Source of the DNA: Candidatus Aminicenantes bacterium UBA2190
GTDB lineage: Bacteria; Acidobacteriota; Aminicenantia; UBA2199
DNA: 43,695 bases
Direction of reading: 5' to 3'
NCBI GenBank assembly: GCA_002335385.1
Contig: DCVK01000022.1
Coordinates: 1-43,695 of the forward strand
Shown here: piece by piece, positions 7,651 through 16,253 of the stretch
Layout of the letters: every line of letters starts with the position of its first letter
Position numbering within the stretch: position 1 is the stretch's first letter
Notes under the pieces: model-generated
Seen by the model: the letters and a program-made list of their open reading frames with translations, nothing else
Told to the model about the DNA's origin: nothing
Databases searched by the model: none
Translations under genes and position numbers: made by a program

Positions 7651-7695
7651 ATGGCAAGAACACCAGCTCAGTCGACCATCGCCGGGCACTCATGA
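7651..7695 (+). CDS. 14-residue leader ORF coupled to batB
   Basis: A short ORF (MARTPAQSTIAGHS) starts 12 bases after the TATAAT box, with AGGA just before its ATG. Its TGA stop (7693-7695) overlaps the batB ATG (7692-7694). batB itself has no Shine-Dalgarno, so translation of batB may depend on ribosomes finishing this leader. The peptide shows no runs of one amino acid that would suggest attenuation. Existence as a translated peptide is inferred. Confidence 0.35.
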   Translation: MARTPAQSTIAGHS

Positions 7696-8702
7696 CTTTC
7701 GCCTATCCCCACGCCCTCTTCCTGCTGCTGCTGCTCGTCCCGTTCACCATCCTGGTCATTTATAATTACCGCAAGAAGCGGCGCATCCTGAGCGAGTTCA
7801 TCGCCGAGCCGGCGCAGGCGGCGACGGTGGTACGCTCGGGGCGCGAGATCGACTTCTTCAAGTCGGCGCTGCTGCTGGCGTCGTTCGCGTTCCTGATCCT
7901 GGCCCTGGCCCGGCCGCAATGGGGCGAGCGCTTCGTGAGCATGGACATCCGCGGGCTGGAGATCGTCTTCCTGCTCGACACCTCGGCCTCGATGAACGCT
8001 GAGGACCTGAAGCCCTCGCGCCTGGAGGTGGCCAGGAACCTGGTGGCGGCCATCGTCGACGCCCTGCGCAGCGACATGGTCAGCCAGGTCAACTTCGCCG
8101 GCGCCGCCTACGTGCAGTGCCCGCCCACGCTGGACTACGAGGCCTTCAAGCTCCTGGCGCTCGCTTCGCCCGTCAGCCCGCCCGGGGAGCAGGGGACCGA
8201 CTTTGCCAAGGCCTTCACCCTGGGCCTGAGCCTGTTTCGCTCTTCCCGCTCCAGCCAGAAGGTCATGATCCTGGTCACCGACGGCGAGGACCAGGAGCGG
8301 AACTGGCCCGGGGCGGTGAAAGAGCTGCAGAAGCAGCGGATCACGGTGTTCACCGTCGGGGTCGGGGCCGCCGGCGGGGCGCCCATCCCCATCCGCGACA
8401 GGGACGGCAGGACCACGGGCTGGAAAAAGGACCCGCAGGGCAACATCGTCAAGTCGCGGCTGGACGATGAGACCCTGGCGCGCATCGCCGCCGACGGCGG
8501 CGGCCAGTACTACCGCCTGGGCGACGCCGCCGGCATCGCGCCCATGGTCGGCATCCTGCGCACCTACGAGCGCCAGCAACTGGCGCGCAAGGTGAAGAGC
8601 CGCAAGATCGACCGTTTTTACTACCCCCTGCTGCTGGCCGTACTGCTGCTGGCCGTCGAGATGGCCCTCAGCGACCGGAGGATCGCATGGCGAAAAGGCT
8701 GA
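7692..8702 (+). CDS. batB: VWA-domain protein BatA/BatB
   Basis: Membrane-anchored von Willebrand A protein of the Bat (aerotolerance) operon, 336 residues. Order: two N-terminal membrane segments (about 7-24 and 55-73), a VWA domain starting IVFLLDTSASM with an intact MIDAS (Asp96, Ser98, Ser100), and a last membrane segment (about 308-326). This is the usual BatA/BatB layout, with the VWA domain facing the periplasm. Bat proteins are thought to form an envelope complex linked to stress resistance, often with a MoxR ATPase; no moxR or DUF58 gene precedes it here. Its 3' end overlaps batC by 16 nt. It is the only clear VWA protein in the window with a complete metal site. BatA versus BatB cannot be separated without alignment. 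Confidence 0.85.
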   Translation: MTFAYPHALFLLLLLVPFTILVIYNYRKKRRILSEFIAEPAQAATVVRSGREIDFFKSALLLASFAFLILALARPQWGERFVSMDIRGLEIVFLLDTSASMNAEDLKPSRLEVARNLVAAIVDALRSDMVSQVNFAGAAYVQCPPTLDYEAFKLLALASPVSPPGEQGTDFAKAFTLGLSLFRSSRSSQKVMILVTDGEDQERNWPGAVKELQKQRITVFTVGVGAAGGAPIPIRDRDGRTTGWKKDPQGNIVKSRLDDETLARIAADGGGQYYRLGDAAGIAPMVGILRTYERQQLARKVKSRKIDRFYYPLLLAVLLLAVEMALSDRRIAWRKG

Positions 8703-9298
8703 TCCCCCTGCTGCTGGGCTTCCTGCTTTCGGCGGCCTGGCCGGCGGACCTGTGGAGCTGGCACTGGTTCGAGCCGGCCGCGCGCCGCAACCAGAAGGGG
8801 ATCGAGGCCTACCGCAAGGGCGACTACGCCGCCGCCCTGGAGCAGTTCCTCTCGGCCAAGGGGCTGAAGGACGGCGCCCCGCAGCTGAAGAACAACACCG
8901 CCGCCGCCCTCTACGAGCTGAAAAAATACCGCGAGGCGCTCGACGAGCTGTCCGGCATCGACGCCGCCAAGTTCGGCCCGGCCCGGGCCGCCCTGCACTA
9001 CAACCAGGGCAACATCCACTACCGCCTGGAACAGTACCCGCAGGCGCTGGAGAGCTACAAACAAAGCCTGAAGATCGACCCCGACGACGTCCAGGCCAAG
9101 AAAAACCTCGAGTTGACCCTGAAGAAGATCCGGGAGCAGCAACAGCAGCCGCAGCAGCAGCCGGACGACCGGGCCGACAACGAAAAGCAGCAGCAGAAAT
9201 ACGAGGCCATGATGCAGTTCCTGGACCAGAACGAGAAGCAGCAGATGGAGAAGCGCAAGCGCAAGGCCAGCGCCGCCCGGAATGAGAAGGACTGGTAG
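8687..9298 (+). CDS. batC: TPR protein BatC
   Basis: Protein of 203 residues with an N-terminal signal-like hydrophobic segment (residues 5-22) and about three TPR units (NQKGIEAYRKGDYAAALEQF, then ALHYNQGNIHYRLEQYPQAL). A glutamine-rich charged tail begins QQQQPQQQP and ends in a basic helix. This matches BatC, the small TPR partner encoded between batB and batD. TPR units mediate protein contacts, probably with the other Bat proteins in the envelope. The ATG lies inside the last codons of batB (16-nt overlap) and the end overlaps batD by 17 nt, so the genes are translated as one block. The poly-Gln linker is low complexity and may vary between strains. Confidence 0.75.
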   Translation: MAKRLIPLLLGFLLSAAWPADLWSWHWFEPAARRNQKGIEAYRKGDYAAALEQFLSAKGLKDGAPQLKNNTAAALYELKKYREALDELSGIDAAKFGPARAALHYNQGNIHYRLEQYPQALESYKQSLKIDPDDVQAKKNLELTLKKIREQQQQPQQQPDDRADNEKQQQKYEAMMQFLDQNEKQQMEKRKRKASAARNEKDW

Positions 9299-11048
9299 TT
9301 TTTTCCAAGCCGCCCTGCTGGCCCTGCTGGTCGCCTTTTCCCCGGCGCTGTTCGCCGCGGACGCCAAAGTGGAAGCCCGGATCTCCGCCGAAAGGATCGG
9401 CCTGGACGACACCCTGCTCTATACCCTGACCTTCAGCAACATCGACAACCCCGCCCAGCCCGACCTCTCCTATCTCGACGATTTCAAGGTGCTGCAGACA
9501 TCTCGCAGTTCCGAGTTCCAGTTTCGCGACGGCGCCAGCTCCACCAGCACCCGCTTCACCTACTACCTGATGCCGACGCGCACCGGCCGGCTCTCCCTGC
9601 CTGAAGTGCGCTACCGCCACCAGGGCGGCGAATTCAGCACCGAGGCCTTCATCGTGGAAGTGGTCAAGGGCAGCCTGGTGCAGGGCGGCGCGCCGCCCGC
9701 CGCCCCCCCATCGCTGTTCGACGACGATTTCTTCTCCTCGCCGTTCAGTACCGGCCGGCCCAGGAAGGTCGACGCCTACCTGCGCGCCATCGTCTCCAAG
9801 ACCGCCTGCCTCAAGGGCGAGCAGCTGCTCTTCCGCATCCTGCTCTACACCCGCAACCGCATCGAGGCGGTGAACATGCTCTCCAGCGCCTCATTCGCCG
9901 GTTTCTGGCAGGAATGGTTCCCGGTACAGCAATCGATCCCGCCGACAAACGAGAACATCAACGGTGTCAGCTACCAGGTCTACGAGATCCGCAAGGCGGC
10001 ATTGTTCGCCAACGAGAGCGGCACCCTGACCATTCCGCCGCTGCAGTTCGAGCTGCAGCTGGCCGATCCCGGCTCGGCGTTCCTCGCCGCCCAGGCGCTG
10101 CGCCGCTCCACCCAGGAGATCAAGATCAGGGTCAGCGAGCCCCCCGCGGCCGCCGCCGGGCTGCCGCTGGGGCAGTTCTCCTTCGCACTGGAAGCGCCGC
10201 GCCGCGAAGCCGACGTCAACGAGATCATCACGCTGCGCATGCGCATCGAAGGCAGCGGCAATACCAAGGCCGTCATCCCGCCGGCGCTGCCCGGCGGCGA
10301 CATGGCCCTGGTCTACCCGGCCAAGATCACCCACCAGGCCGACTTCGCCGCCGCCGCCATGACCGGCACCCTGCTGGCCGAGATCCCGGTCTCCTTCCGG
10401 CGCAGCGGCGAGGCCGTTTTCCCGTCCGTCGAGTTCCGCTACTTCGACCCGGTCCAGGGCGCCGTGGTCGGCCTGCGCAGCGATCCCATCCGCCTGCGCG
10501 TCAGCGGCGAGAAGCAGGCTACGGCCCTTTCGCGCACCCTGCCCGGCAGTTCCGTCGTGCAGGAGGGCGAGGACATCGATTTCATCAAGAGCGCTCCGCT
10601 GCGGGGGCTGTCACTCCCCATCCACCGCCGGCCCTGGTTCGCGCTCCTGTTCGCCGCCCTCTTCGCCGCCAACCTGCTGGTCCTGCTCAAGGTCACCGCC
10701 TGGGACCGCGGCATCGCCGCCAGCTCCGGCATGCGCCACCGCCGCATCCTCGCCCGGGCGCTGAAGCAGCTGGATGCCGCGCGCCGTCCCGAGGACGTCG
10801 CCCCGGTCATGGAAAGCTACTTCTGCGCCAAAAGCGGGCTGGGGTTCTGCGAGGTCAGCGACCGGCGCATCGCCGCAGTACTGGAGGAGAAGGGCGTGTC
10901 CAAGGGCGCCATCGACCGCTTCCTCTTCATCAAGGGGCAATCGGAGCTGGCGCGCTTCTCGCCGGGCAAGCGATCGGCGCTGGAGCTCAAGAAGGACCGG
11001 CAGGCCCTGCGCGGGCTGTTCCGCGAGATCGACGGGAAGATGAAATGA
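9282..11048 (+). CDS. batD: BatD family oxygen-tolerance protein
   Basis: Large secreted/membrane protein of 588 residues in the BatD family. A signal peptide (about 1-25, ending LFAADAKVEA) is followed by beta-rich domains with the BatD hallmark start (EARISAERIGLDDTLLYTL and FKVLQTSRSS), and a C-terminal membrane segment near 445-465 (PWFALLFAALFAANLLVLL), then a helical cytoplasmic tail. The family is considered part of the Bat envelope complex; its biochemical activity is not known. The position between batC and batE is the standard one. The stop TGA overlaps the batE ATG by four bases. A few low-complexity stretches (PPAAPPSLFDDDFFSSPF) link the domains. Confidence 0.82.
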   Translation: MRRTGSFFQAALLALLVAFSPALFAADAKVEARISAERIGLDDTLLYTLTFSNIDNPAQPDLSYLDDFKVLQTSRSSEFQFRDGASSTSTRFTYYLMPTRTGRLSLPEVRYRHQGGEFSTEAFIVEVVKGSLVQGGAPPAAPPSLFDDDFFSSPFSTGRPRKVDAYLRAIVSKTACLKGEQLLFRILLYTRNRIEAVNMLSSASFAGFWQEWFPVQQSIPPTNENINGVSYQVYEIRKAALFANESGTLTIPPLQFELQLADPGSAFLAAQALRRSTQEIKIRVSEPPAAAAGLPLGQFSFALEAPRREADVNEIITLRMRIEGSGNTKAVIPPALPGGDMALVYPAKITHQADFAAAAMTGTLLAEIPVSFRRSGEAVFPSVEFRYFDPVQGAVVGLRSDPIRLRVSGEKQATALSRTLPGSSVVQEGEDIDFIKSAPLRGLSLPIHRRPWFALLFAALFAANLLVLLKVTAWDRGIAASSGMRHRRILARALKQLDAARRPEDVAPVMESYFCAKSGLGFCEVSDRRIAAVLEEKGVSKGAIDRFLFIKGQSELARFSPGKRSALELKKDRQALRGLFREIDGKMK

Positions 11049-11794
11049 AGGCGAAAAAAACGATCCTGTTCTGCGCGGCCTTGGCGCTGCTCGCCGGGAG
11101 CATGTTCGCCGCTGCCCGGGAGGATTTCGCGGCAGCCAACCGCCAGTACGAGCAGGGCCGCTACGACGAAGCCCTGCCCCTGTACCTGGCGGTTGCCCGG
11201 CAGGCGCGCGACTGGCAGGTGCTCTACAACATCGGCAATTGCCATTACAAGCTGGGAGACTACCTTTCGGCCAAGATCTATTACCTGAAAGCGCGCAAGT
11301 TGCGCCCGCTGGAGCCCGCCATCGCCCGCAACATCGCCATGACCAACCGCCATTTCCTTGACGACGCGCAACTGTCCGAGCCCGATTTCGTCACCCGCGC
11401 CGTGCAGATGCTCGAAAGCCGGGTCAGCATGGACGCGCTGAGCATCATGCTGCTGCTGGCGGCGCTGCTGTTCAACGCCTTCCTGTTCCTGCTGCTGACC
11501 CGCGGCCGCAGCCGCCAGCGCCTCTACGCCCTGGGCTTCTCGCTGCTGCTCGTCGCCGGCCTGGGCGCCTGCCACATCGGCCGCGCCGCCGCCCTGGGCC
11601 GCAGCGACACCGCCGTGATCCAGGAGGAGGGCTCGCCGTTGCACAGCGGTCCCGGCGAGGACAACACCGTCCTGTTCAAGGTCAACCCCGGCCTGGAGGT
11701 GCGCATCGTCGACCGTTCCGGCGACTGGGTCCAGGTGACGGCATCGGAGCGCATCGCCGGCTGGATCGAAGCGAAACGCCTGGTCCTGATTTGA
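11045..11794 (+). CDS. batE: TPR and SH3 protein BatE
   Basis: Protein of 249 residues. It has a signal peptide (residues 5-24), TPR units (YEQGRYDEALPLYLAVARQ and YNIGNCHYKLGDYLSAKIYY), two membrane segments (about 138-157 and 163-182) and a C-terminal bacterial SH3-like domain (EEGSPLHSGPGEDNTVLFKV to GWIEAKRLV). This TPR-TM-SH3 order is typical of BatE. The start is the ATG at 11045, which overlaps the batD stop as ATGA; a much longer reading in the same frame runs antiparallel to nothing sensible and simply passes through batD out of frame. It ends overlapping the TTG start of the radical-SAM gene, extending the operon. Confidence 0.8.
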   Translation: MKAKKTILFCAALALLAGSMFAAAREDFAAANRQYEQGRYDEALPLYLAVARQARDWQVLYNIGNCHYKLGDYLSAKIYYLKARKLRPLEPAIARNIAMTNRHFLDDAQLSEPDFVTRAVQMLESRVSMDALSIMLLLAALLFNAFLFLLLTRGRSRQRLYALGFSLLLVAGLGACHIGRAAALGRSDTAVIQEEGSPLHSGPGEDNTVLFKVNPGLEVRIVDRSGDWVQVTASERIAGWIEAKRLVLI

Positions 11795-12843
11795 ACCAGG
11801 CCGGCCTCTACATCCATTTCCCCTTCTGCCGCCGCGCCTGTTTCTATTGCCATTTCTTCAAGAAAAAATTCAAGCCGGACCCGGTCGACGAGTGCCTGCG
11901 CCATATCAAGCTGGAGATGGAACTGCGCCGCGATCCCGGCCTGGCGGTGGACTCGGTCTATATCGGCGGCGGCTCGCCCTCGCTGCTGAACGCCGGCCAG
12001 GTGTCCGGGCTCCTGGAGGGCGCGGCGAGAAGCTTTTCCGTCGACGGGAAGAGCGAGATCACCATGGAAGCAAACCCCGAGGACCTTGAGATCGCGTTGC
12101 TGAAAGAGCTCCGCGCCGCCGGCGTCAACCGCCTGAGCATCGGCGCGCAATCATTCCATGACCGGGACCTGCGGTTCCTCAGGCGGACGCACGACGCAGC
12201 CCGGGCGATCCAGGCTTTTGACATGGCCGACGCGGCCGGTTTCACCAACATCAGCATCGACCTGATCATCGGCCTGCCGACGCAGACGGAGCGGAGCATG
12301 GAACTCAATTTCCGCATGGTGGAAGCGCTGCGGCCTTCCCATGTTTCGCTCTATATCCTGGAGAACGTGCCGCGGTCCGAGGACGGAGAGCGCGACGCCC
12401 GGCTCTATTTCCAGGCCCGCCAGTCCTTGCTGGATCTGCGATTCCGGCATTACGAGGTTTCCAACTTCTGCCGCCCCGGCAGGGCGTCGCGCCACAACCT
12501 GAAGTATTGGCGCATGGAGCCCTATGTCGGCCACGGCCCCTCGGCCGCCGGCTTCCTGGGCGGTCGCGACTACCGCAATGCCAGCAACCTGAGCCGCTAC
12601 GGCGCCGCCATTCGCGGCGGAAAACTGCCGCAGGTAAAGACCCGGCAGCTGGATCCCGGCAAAAGGCGCATCATCACCGGCCTGCGCCTGCTCGAGGGCA
12701 TCCCCTCTCCGGCTTTCGCCGCATTCCCCTCCGCGACCGCCTTCCTGCTGCGCGAAGGTTTCCTCGTCCGCCGGGGAAAAAACATCGCCGTTCCGCCGGA
12801 GAAGATCCTGCTGTTGAACGAGATCCTGGGGTACTTCATTTGA
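11791..12843 (+). CDS. hemW: HemW-like radical SAM protein
   Basis: Radical SAM enzyme of the coproporphyrinogen III oxidase-like (HemW) group, 350 residues. The iron-sulfur motif is CRRACFYC (Cys13, Cys17, Cys20: C-x3-C-x2-C). It is followed by GGGSPSLL, ITMEANPEDL and SIGAQSFHDRDLRFLRR, all HemW/HemN-family blocks, and the C-terminal HemN-type region. HemW proteins are heme chaperones rather than true oxidases; the two cannot be told apart with certainty here. The start is TTG at 11791-11793, overlapping the TGA of batE, so it is read through the bat operon. Linkage of a heme chaperone to bat genes is unusual and may only reflect transcription. A repeat-filled spacer follows the stop. Confidence 0.82.
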   Translation: MNQAGLYIHFPFCRRACFYCHFFKKKFKPDPVDECLRHIKLEMELRRDPGLAVDSVYIGGGSPSLLNAGQVSGLLEGAARSFSVDGKSEITMEANPEDLEIALLKELRAAGVNRLSIGAQSFHDRDLRFLRRTHDAARAIQAFDMADAAGFTNISIDLIIGLPTQTERSMELNFRMVEALRPSHVSLYILENVPRSEDGERDARLYFQARQSLLDLRFRHYEVSNFCRPGRASRHNLKYWRMEPYVGHGPSAAGFLGGRDYRNASNLSRYGAAIRGGKLPQVKTRQLDPGKRRIITGLRLLEGIPSPAFAAFPSATAFLLREGFLVRRGKNIAVPPEKILLLNEILGYFI

Positions 12844-12860
12844 ACGGAATTAGAAGCTAC

Positions 12861-13283
12861 CAGTGTCAGTGACAGTGTCAGCAAGACATGAAAGCAATCG
12901 GTTGACGGTAGACGGTTTGCGGTTGACGGGAAGAAAAGAGGCAATCGGAAGACTTAAATTCCAAATTCCAAGCACCAAATAACAAACAAATCCCAAATTC
13001 CAAATTCCAATTTCCAAAACAAAGACCTTTCAGCCTGAGGGCGGACCCTCCCAAGTAAAAGTTTAAAGTTTAAAGTAAAAAGTTTAAAGTAAGAAAAAGC
13101 ACTTCACAGAGAAAATGCCTTCTTCACTATCACTACCACTGATAACTCATTGAGCTTCTTGCTGACACTGACACTGAAATTCGTCTCTGGGCTCTGCTAA
13201 CACAAACACTAACACTTTGCCTCTGGCGCCTTACGCCGAGATCCATTCTTCCGCGTCACGCGTTACGCGTCACGCGTCACGAC
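12861..13283. repeat. Composite intergenic repeat, copy B
   Basis: Fills the 454-bp gap after hemW. Modules left to right: CAGTGTCAGTGACAGTGTCA array (12861-12882); GTTGACGGTAGACGG array (about 12900-12929); ATTCCAAATTCCAAGCACC array (about 12956-13019); AAGACCTTTCAG link (about 13021-13032); a AAAGTTTAAAGT array unique to this copy (about 13057-13090); and finally CCTTACGCCGAGATCCATTC plus the CGCGTCACGCGTTACG array (about 13229-13283), which sits 15 bases from the stop of the VWFA gene. No gene is seen in the gap. Confidence 0.75.
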
Positions 13284-13297
13284 AGGCCGTCTCTTTG

Positions 13298-15763
13298 TTA
13301 CTCCGGCTGCTTGATCTCGACGCTGCTATCGACCTCGAAGAAGCGGTATTTCGAGTAATCCTGGCGCAGGCGGTAGAACTCGATCTCGTGGCGCTTCTGC
13401 TCCAGCTTGGGCAGGGTGATGATGGTCCATCCCGAGGAATAATTCTCGCCGGCCCAGGGGATCTCGATGGTCTGCTCGGAGACCGCCTTCTCCACGACGT
13501 AGGCTTCGCGGAACATGGTCATCGACGGCAGGCGCAGGCCGCCGCGGGTCGCGAAGTACTGGTGGGTCACCTCGAGCAGCAGCCGCGCCTGCGAGGCCCT
13601 GGCCGCCTTCTCCAGCGCCTCCGCGCCGGCCACCCCGCGCGGGTTCATCTCGATCTTGAGCACCGAGCCGTCCTTCTCATCGATCCACGCCCGGCCCTGG
13701 GCGATGCCGCCCCCCTCTGCCCGGTGCGGCGTCACCTCGACGACGACGCAGCGGCTCCTGCCGACACGTTCGCTCCCGGCAAGGCGGTAGGAGTACGTCG
13801 CCCGGTTCTCCAGCGCCAGCAGGGTCACAGGCAGGAACACCGAGTAATGGGAGGAGAAGCGCGTCGCCAGGGCGACGTTCTCCTTTTCGACCTTGCGTGT
13901 CCCCTTGCGGAGCAGATGGCGCCGTTCCCGGATCCGGCCGCCGGCGCCGGTGATCTGGTAGTCGTATTCCCAGCGCCGCTCGACCGGCTCCGTCCGCTTG
14001 GTCAGGGGGTTGCGTTCCAGCGTCCGCTCCACCACCTTCTCGATGCAGAAGAAGCGGAAGGCCGCCTCCTTCAGCCGGCGGCAATAGTCGGCGGCCCTGG
14101 CCATGACCGGCTCCAGCTCGGCCGGCAATTCGACCGCGGCCTCAGGCGCCGGGGCCGGCGCGGGGGGGGCGGGCGGCGGGGCGACTTCGATCTCCTTGCC
14201 TTCCCGGGCCCGGTTGCCGGTCAGCAGGTCGCTCACCTCGACCTCGACGAAATAGCGCCCCGGGGTGGGAAAGCTCAGGGCCAGTTCCACGTCCGCGGCC
14301 GGCTCGTCCGGGGCGACTTCCCGCTCGGCCGAAAGGGGCGCGCCGCCGTGCACGCCGGCGCTGACCGCCACGCGCAACCGTCCGGCCAGCCCCTGTTCGC
14401 CGTACGCCCTCTGGTAATCGGCCAGGGAGACGGCCAGCCTGCCGTCCCGCCACTCCAGGGCCTGGATCTTCAGCGGGAACAGCTCGCCCAGCTTCAGCTT
14501 GCGCGAAAAGACCGTCTTCAGCCCCGGGCGCTTCACCTCGATCCGCAGCCGGCGCTGCCGTTCCCCACCGGCGGCGGGCTTGAAGGTTAGGACGTAATAG
14601 ACGTCCTCCCTCTCGGCTGCCCTCTGCAGCGCCGCGCCCAGGCGCGTGGTGTTGCTGACCTGGCCGCCGGTATCGGCGCTGATCTGGCGGAAGGCCCCCT
14701 CCCAGGAGGAGAAGACCGGCTTCCATTGCAGGTTGTCGCCGGGCAGCACCTCCTCGGTCGGATCACTGAGGAAGAGGTGGTAGGTGGCGTTGGCGCCGAC
14801 GAACAACGGCCGCAGGTCGCGCAGGTAACTGATCACCTCGCCCCGGAAGCGGAACTGGCGCTCGATCTCCTCCATGAAGCGCCGCAGCTCGGTCACGGTC
14901 TCCTGCTTCATCGGCGCCTCGCGGAAGATGCGGCCGTGGCGGTCGAGCAGCGGCAGCCGCTCATTCTGCAGGAACAGCAGGACCCACTTCTCCCCCTCCA
15001 CCGCCTTGAGCGCCGCGGCCAGCCGTTCCAGCCGGTCGGGCTGCCCTTTCAGCCGCGTCAGCCGGTACTCGTTGATCGCCGCCTGGTAACGATCCTTGAA
15101 GTCCTGCAGAGTGACCTTTTCGAAGTCGTATTCCGTGCGCCGGGTGGGAGCGTTGGGATCGTTGCTCCGGTCACTGGTCCGTTTGACCATGCTGTCGAGG
15201 AAATCGGCGGCGCTCTTCTCCATTTCCCGGACCAGGCGCTGCTTTTCCAGCCATTTCCAGCGCAGGTCGGCAGCCAGGTCGGCGAAGAAGGCTTCGATCT
15301 TCTCTTTATCATCCGCAAGGGAGCGGACCTCCAGGGCGCGGTTCTCGTCACTGAGCACGACCCGGTCGCCGGGACGGTAGATCTCCCTGACAAAATAATC
15401 CCAGGCCTTGGGCCAATCGCGGCTCTCCTCGTTTTGCCAGAACATGAACAGGAACAGGCGCGGCTTGGCCGCGTCCGAACGCGGCGGCGCGCCGGCGGGC
15501 TCGGTCTCCGGTCGGGCCAGCGAGCGCCGCAGCTCGCGGCAATAGCTGACCTTGACCGGCTGGCCGTCCTCGTACAGCGTAAAATCACCGGCCTGGAGCC
15601 CCGGCACCGGCCTGGAGCCAGCGAACACCCGCACCAGGATCTCCTGGTAGATCACTTCGACCCGCTCGTGAATCCGCTCCTGGCCCGCCAGCAGGGCGAA
15701 CAGGGACAGGAGCATGAACAGCAGCATCCCTTGCCCCGGCCTTTGCTGTTTTCCCTTGATCAT
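13298..15763 (-). CDS. VWFA-related secreted protein with LolA-like C-terminus (paralogue 1)
   Basis: Exported protein of 821 residues. Start ATG at 15761-15763; a longer reading (from 15847) is coded by repeat DNA and is rejected. A signal peptide (about residues 13-29, ending LLAGQER) precedes a segment like the Acidobacterial VWFA-related family (VEVIYQEILVRVF, GDFTLYEDGQPVKVSYC). Its VWA-like domain (about 95-430) lacks DxSxS: the first strand reads LFLFMFWQNEESRDW. The C-terminal 250 residues (GRAWIDEKDGSVLKIEMN, then LPSMTMFREAY and FFEVDSSVEI) resemble the LolA-type beta fold. A second copy lies at 36202-38616 and is collinear throughout. A weak promoter TTGCTT-17-CAGAAT stands six bases before the ATG. 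Function unknown; envelope location inferred. Confidence 0.78.
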   Translation of the reverse strand: MIKGKQQRPGQGMLLFMLLSLFALLAGQERIHERVEVIYQEILVRVFAGSRPVPGLQAGDFTLYEDGQPVKVSYCRELRRSLARPETEPAGAPPRSDAAKPRLFLFMFWQNEESRDWPKAWDYFVREIYRPGDRVVLSDENRALEVRSLADDKEKIEAFFADLAADLRWKWLEKQRLVREMEKSAADFLDSMVKRTSDRSNDPNAPTRRTEYDFEKVTLQDFKDRYQAAINEYRLTRLKGQPDRLERLAAALKAVEGEKWVLLFLQNERLPLLDRHGRIFREAPMKQETVTELRRFMEEIERQFRFRGEVISYLRDLRPLFVGANATYHLFLSDPTEEVLPGDNLQWKPVFSSWEGAFRQISADTGGQVSNTTRLGAALQRAAEREDVYYVLTFKPAAGGERQRRLRIEVKRPGLKTVFSRKLKLGELFPLKIQALEWRDGRLAVSLADYQRAYGEQGLAGRLRVAVSAGVHGGAPLSAEREVAPDEPAADVELALSFPTPGRYFVEVEVSDLLTGNRAREGKEIEVAPPPAPPAPAPAPEAAVELPAELEPVMARAADYCRRLKEAAFRFFCIEKVVERTLERNPLTKRTEPVERRWEYDYQITGAGGRIRERRHLLRKGTRKVEKENVALATRFSSHYSVFLPVTLLALENRATYSYRLAGSERVGRSRCVVVEVTPHRAEGGGIAQGRAWIDEKDGSVLKIEMNPRGVAGAEALEKAARASQARLLLEVTHQYFATRGGLRLPSMTMFREAYVVEKAVSEQTIEIPWAGENYSSGWTIITLPKLEQKRHEIEFYRLRQDYSKYRFFEVDSSVEIKQPE

Positions 15764-15769
15764 TCGCCC

Positions 15770-15798
15770 ATTCTGCCCCAGGGTGGGTGAAAAAGCAA
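15770..15798 (-). promoter_or_regulatory. Predicted leaderless promoter of VWFA paralogue 1
   Basis: Minus strand TTGCTT (rc of 15793-15798), 17-base spacer, CAGAAT (rc of 15770-15775), then six bases to the ATG. The -10 box is weak, but the paralogue at 36202 shows the same geometry (TTGCTA-17-CAAAAT-6-ATG), which supports it. Confidence 0.4.
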
Positions 15799-15810
15799 CA
15801 GCCCCCAAGA

Positions 15811-16224
15811 CAGTGACAGTGACAGTGTCAGCAAGACATGAAAGCAATCGGTTGACGGTAGACGGTTTAGGGTTTACGGTTGACGGTCAGAAAAAGCAAT
15901 AGGAAGACTTAAATTCCAAATCCCAAGCACCAAATCCCAAACAAATTCCAAACTCCAAATTCCAATTTCCAAAACAAAGACCTTTCAGTGCTATTCTCCG
16001 TGAAGCGCCTTCTTCTTACTTTTGCCTTTTGCCTTTTCTTACCGTTTACCGTAAACCGATTTCGTTCAATTCTCCTACGTCGAACATCGAACGTCGAACT
16101 TGGTCATAACTTTTGCCTTTCTCTACCTCTATACCCCTTTACCTCTTGTCTCTTCCCTCTCGCCCCTCGCCCCCAGCCTCTCGCCTGGCATCACTTTCTT
16201 TCCCTCCGCCTTACGCCGAGTGGT
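15811..16224. repeat. Composite intergenic repeat, copy C
   Basis: Occupies most of the 490-bp gap between the VWFA gene and the PilZ gene. Modules left to right: CAGTGACAGTGACAGTGTCA (15811-15830); GTTGACGGTAGACGGTTTAGG array (about 15850-15888); ATTCCAAATCCCAAGCACC array (about 15912-15976); AAGACCTTTCAGTGC link; CTTTTGCCTTTTGCC (about 16020-16037); ACCGTTTACCGTAAACCG; CGAACATCGAACGTCGAAC (about 16080-16098); ACCTCTATACCCCTTTACC (about 16125-16143); and CGCCTTACGCCGAGTGG (about 16208-16224). Same order as copy B. No gene is seen here. Confidence 0.75.
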
Positions 16225-16253
16225 TTTTATTGCTTGTGCCTTTTCCGCAAATG

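Noticed and set aside
12861..13283. CRISPR array
   Set aside because: The repeats are short, degenerate and contiguous, with no equal-length unique spacers and no cas genes in the window.
15764..15847. N-terminal extension of VWFA paralogue 1 from an upstream ATG
   Set aside because: The extra 28 residues are encoded by the CAGTGACAG array and the promoter region, precede the signal peptide and are absent in the paralogue.
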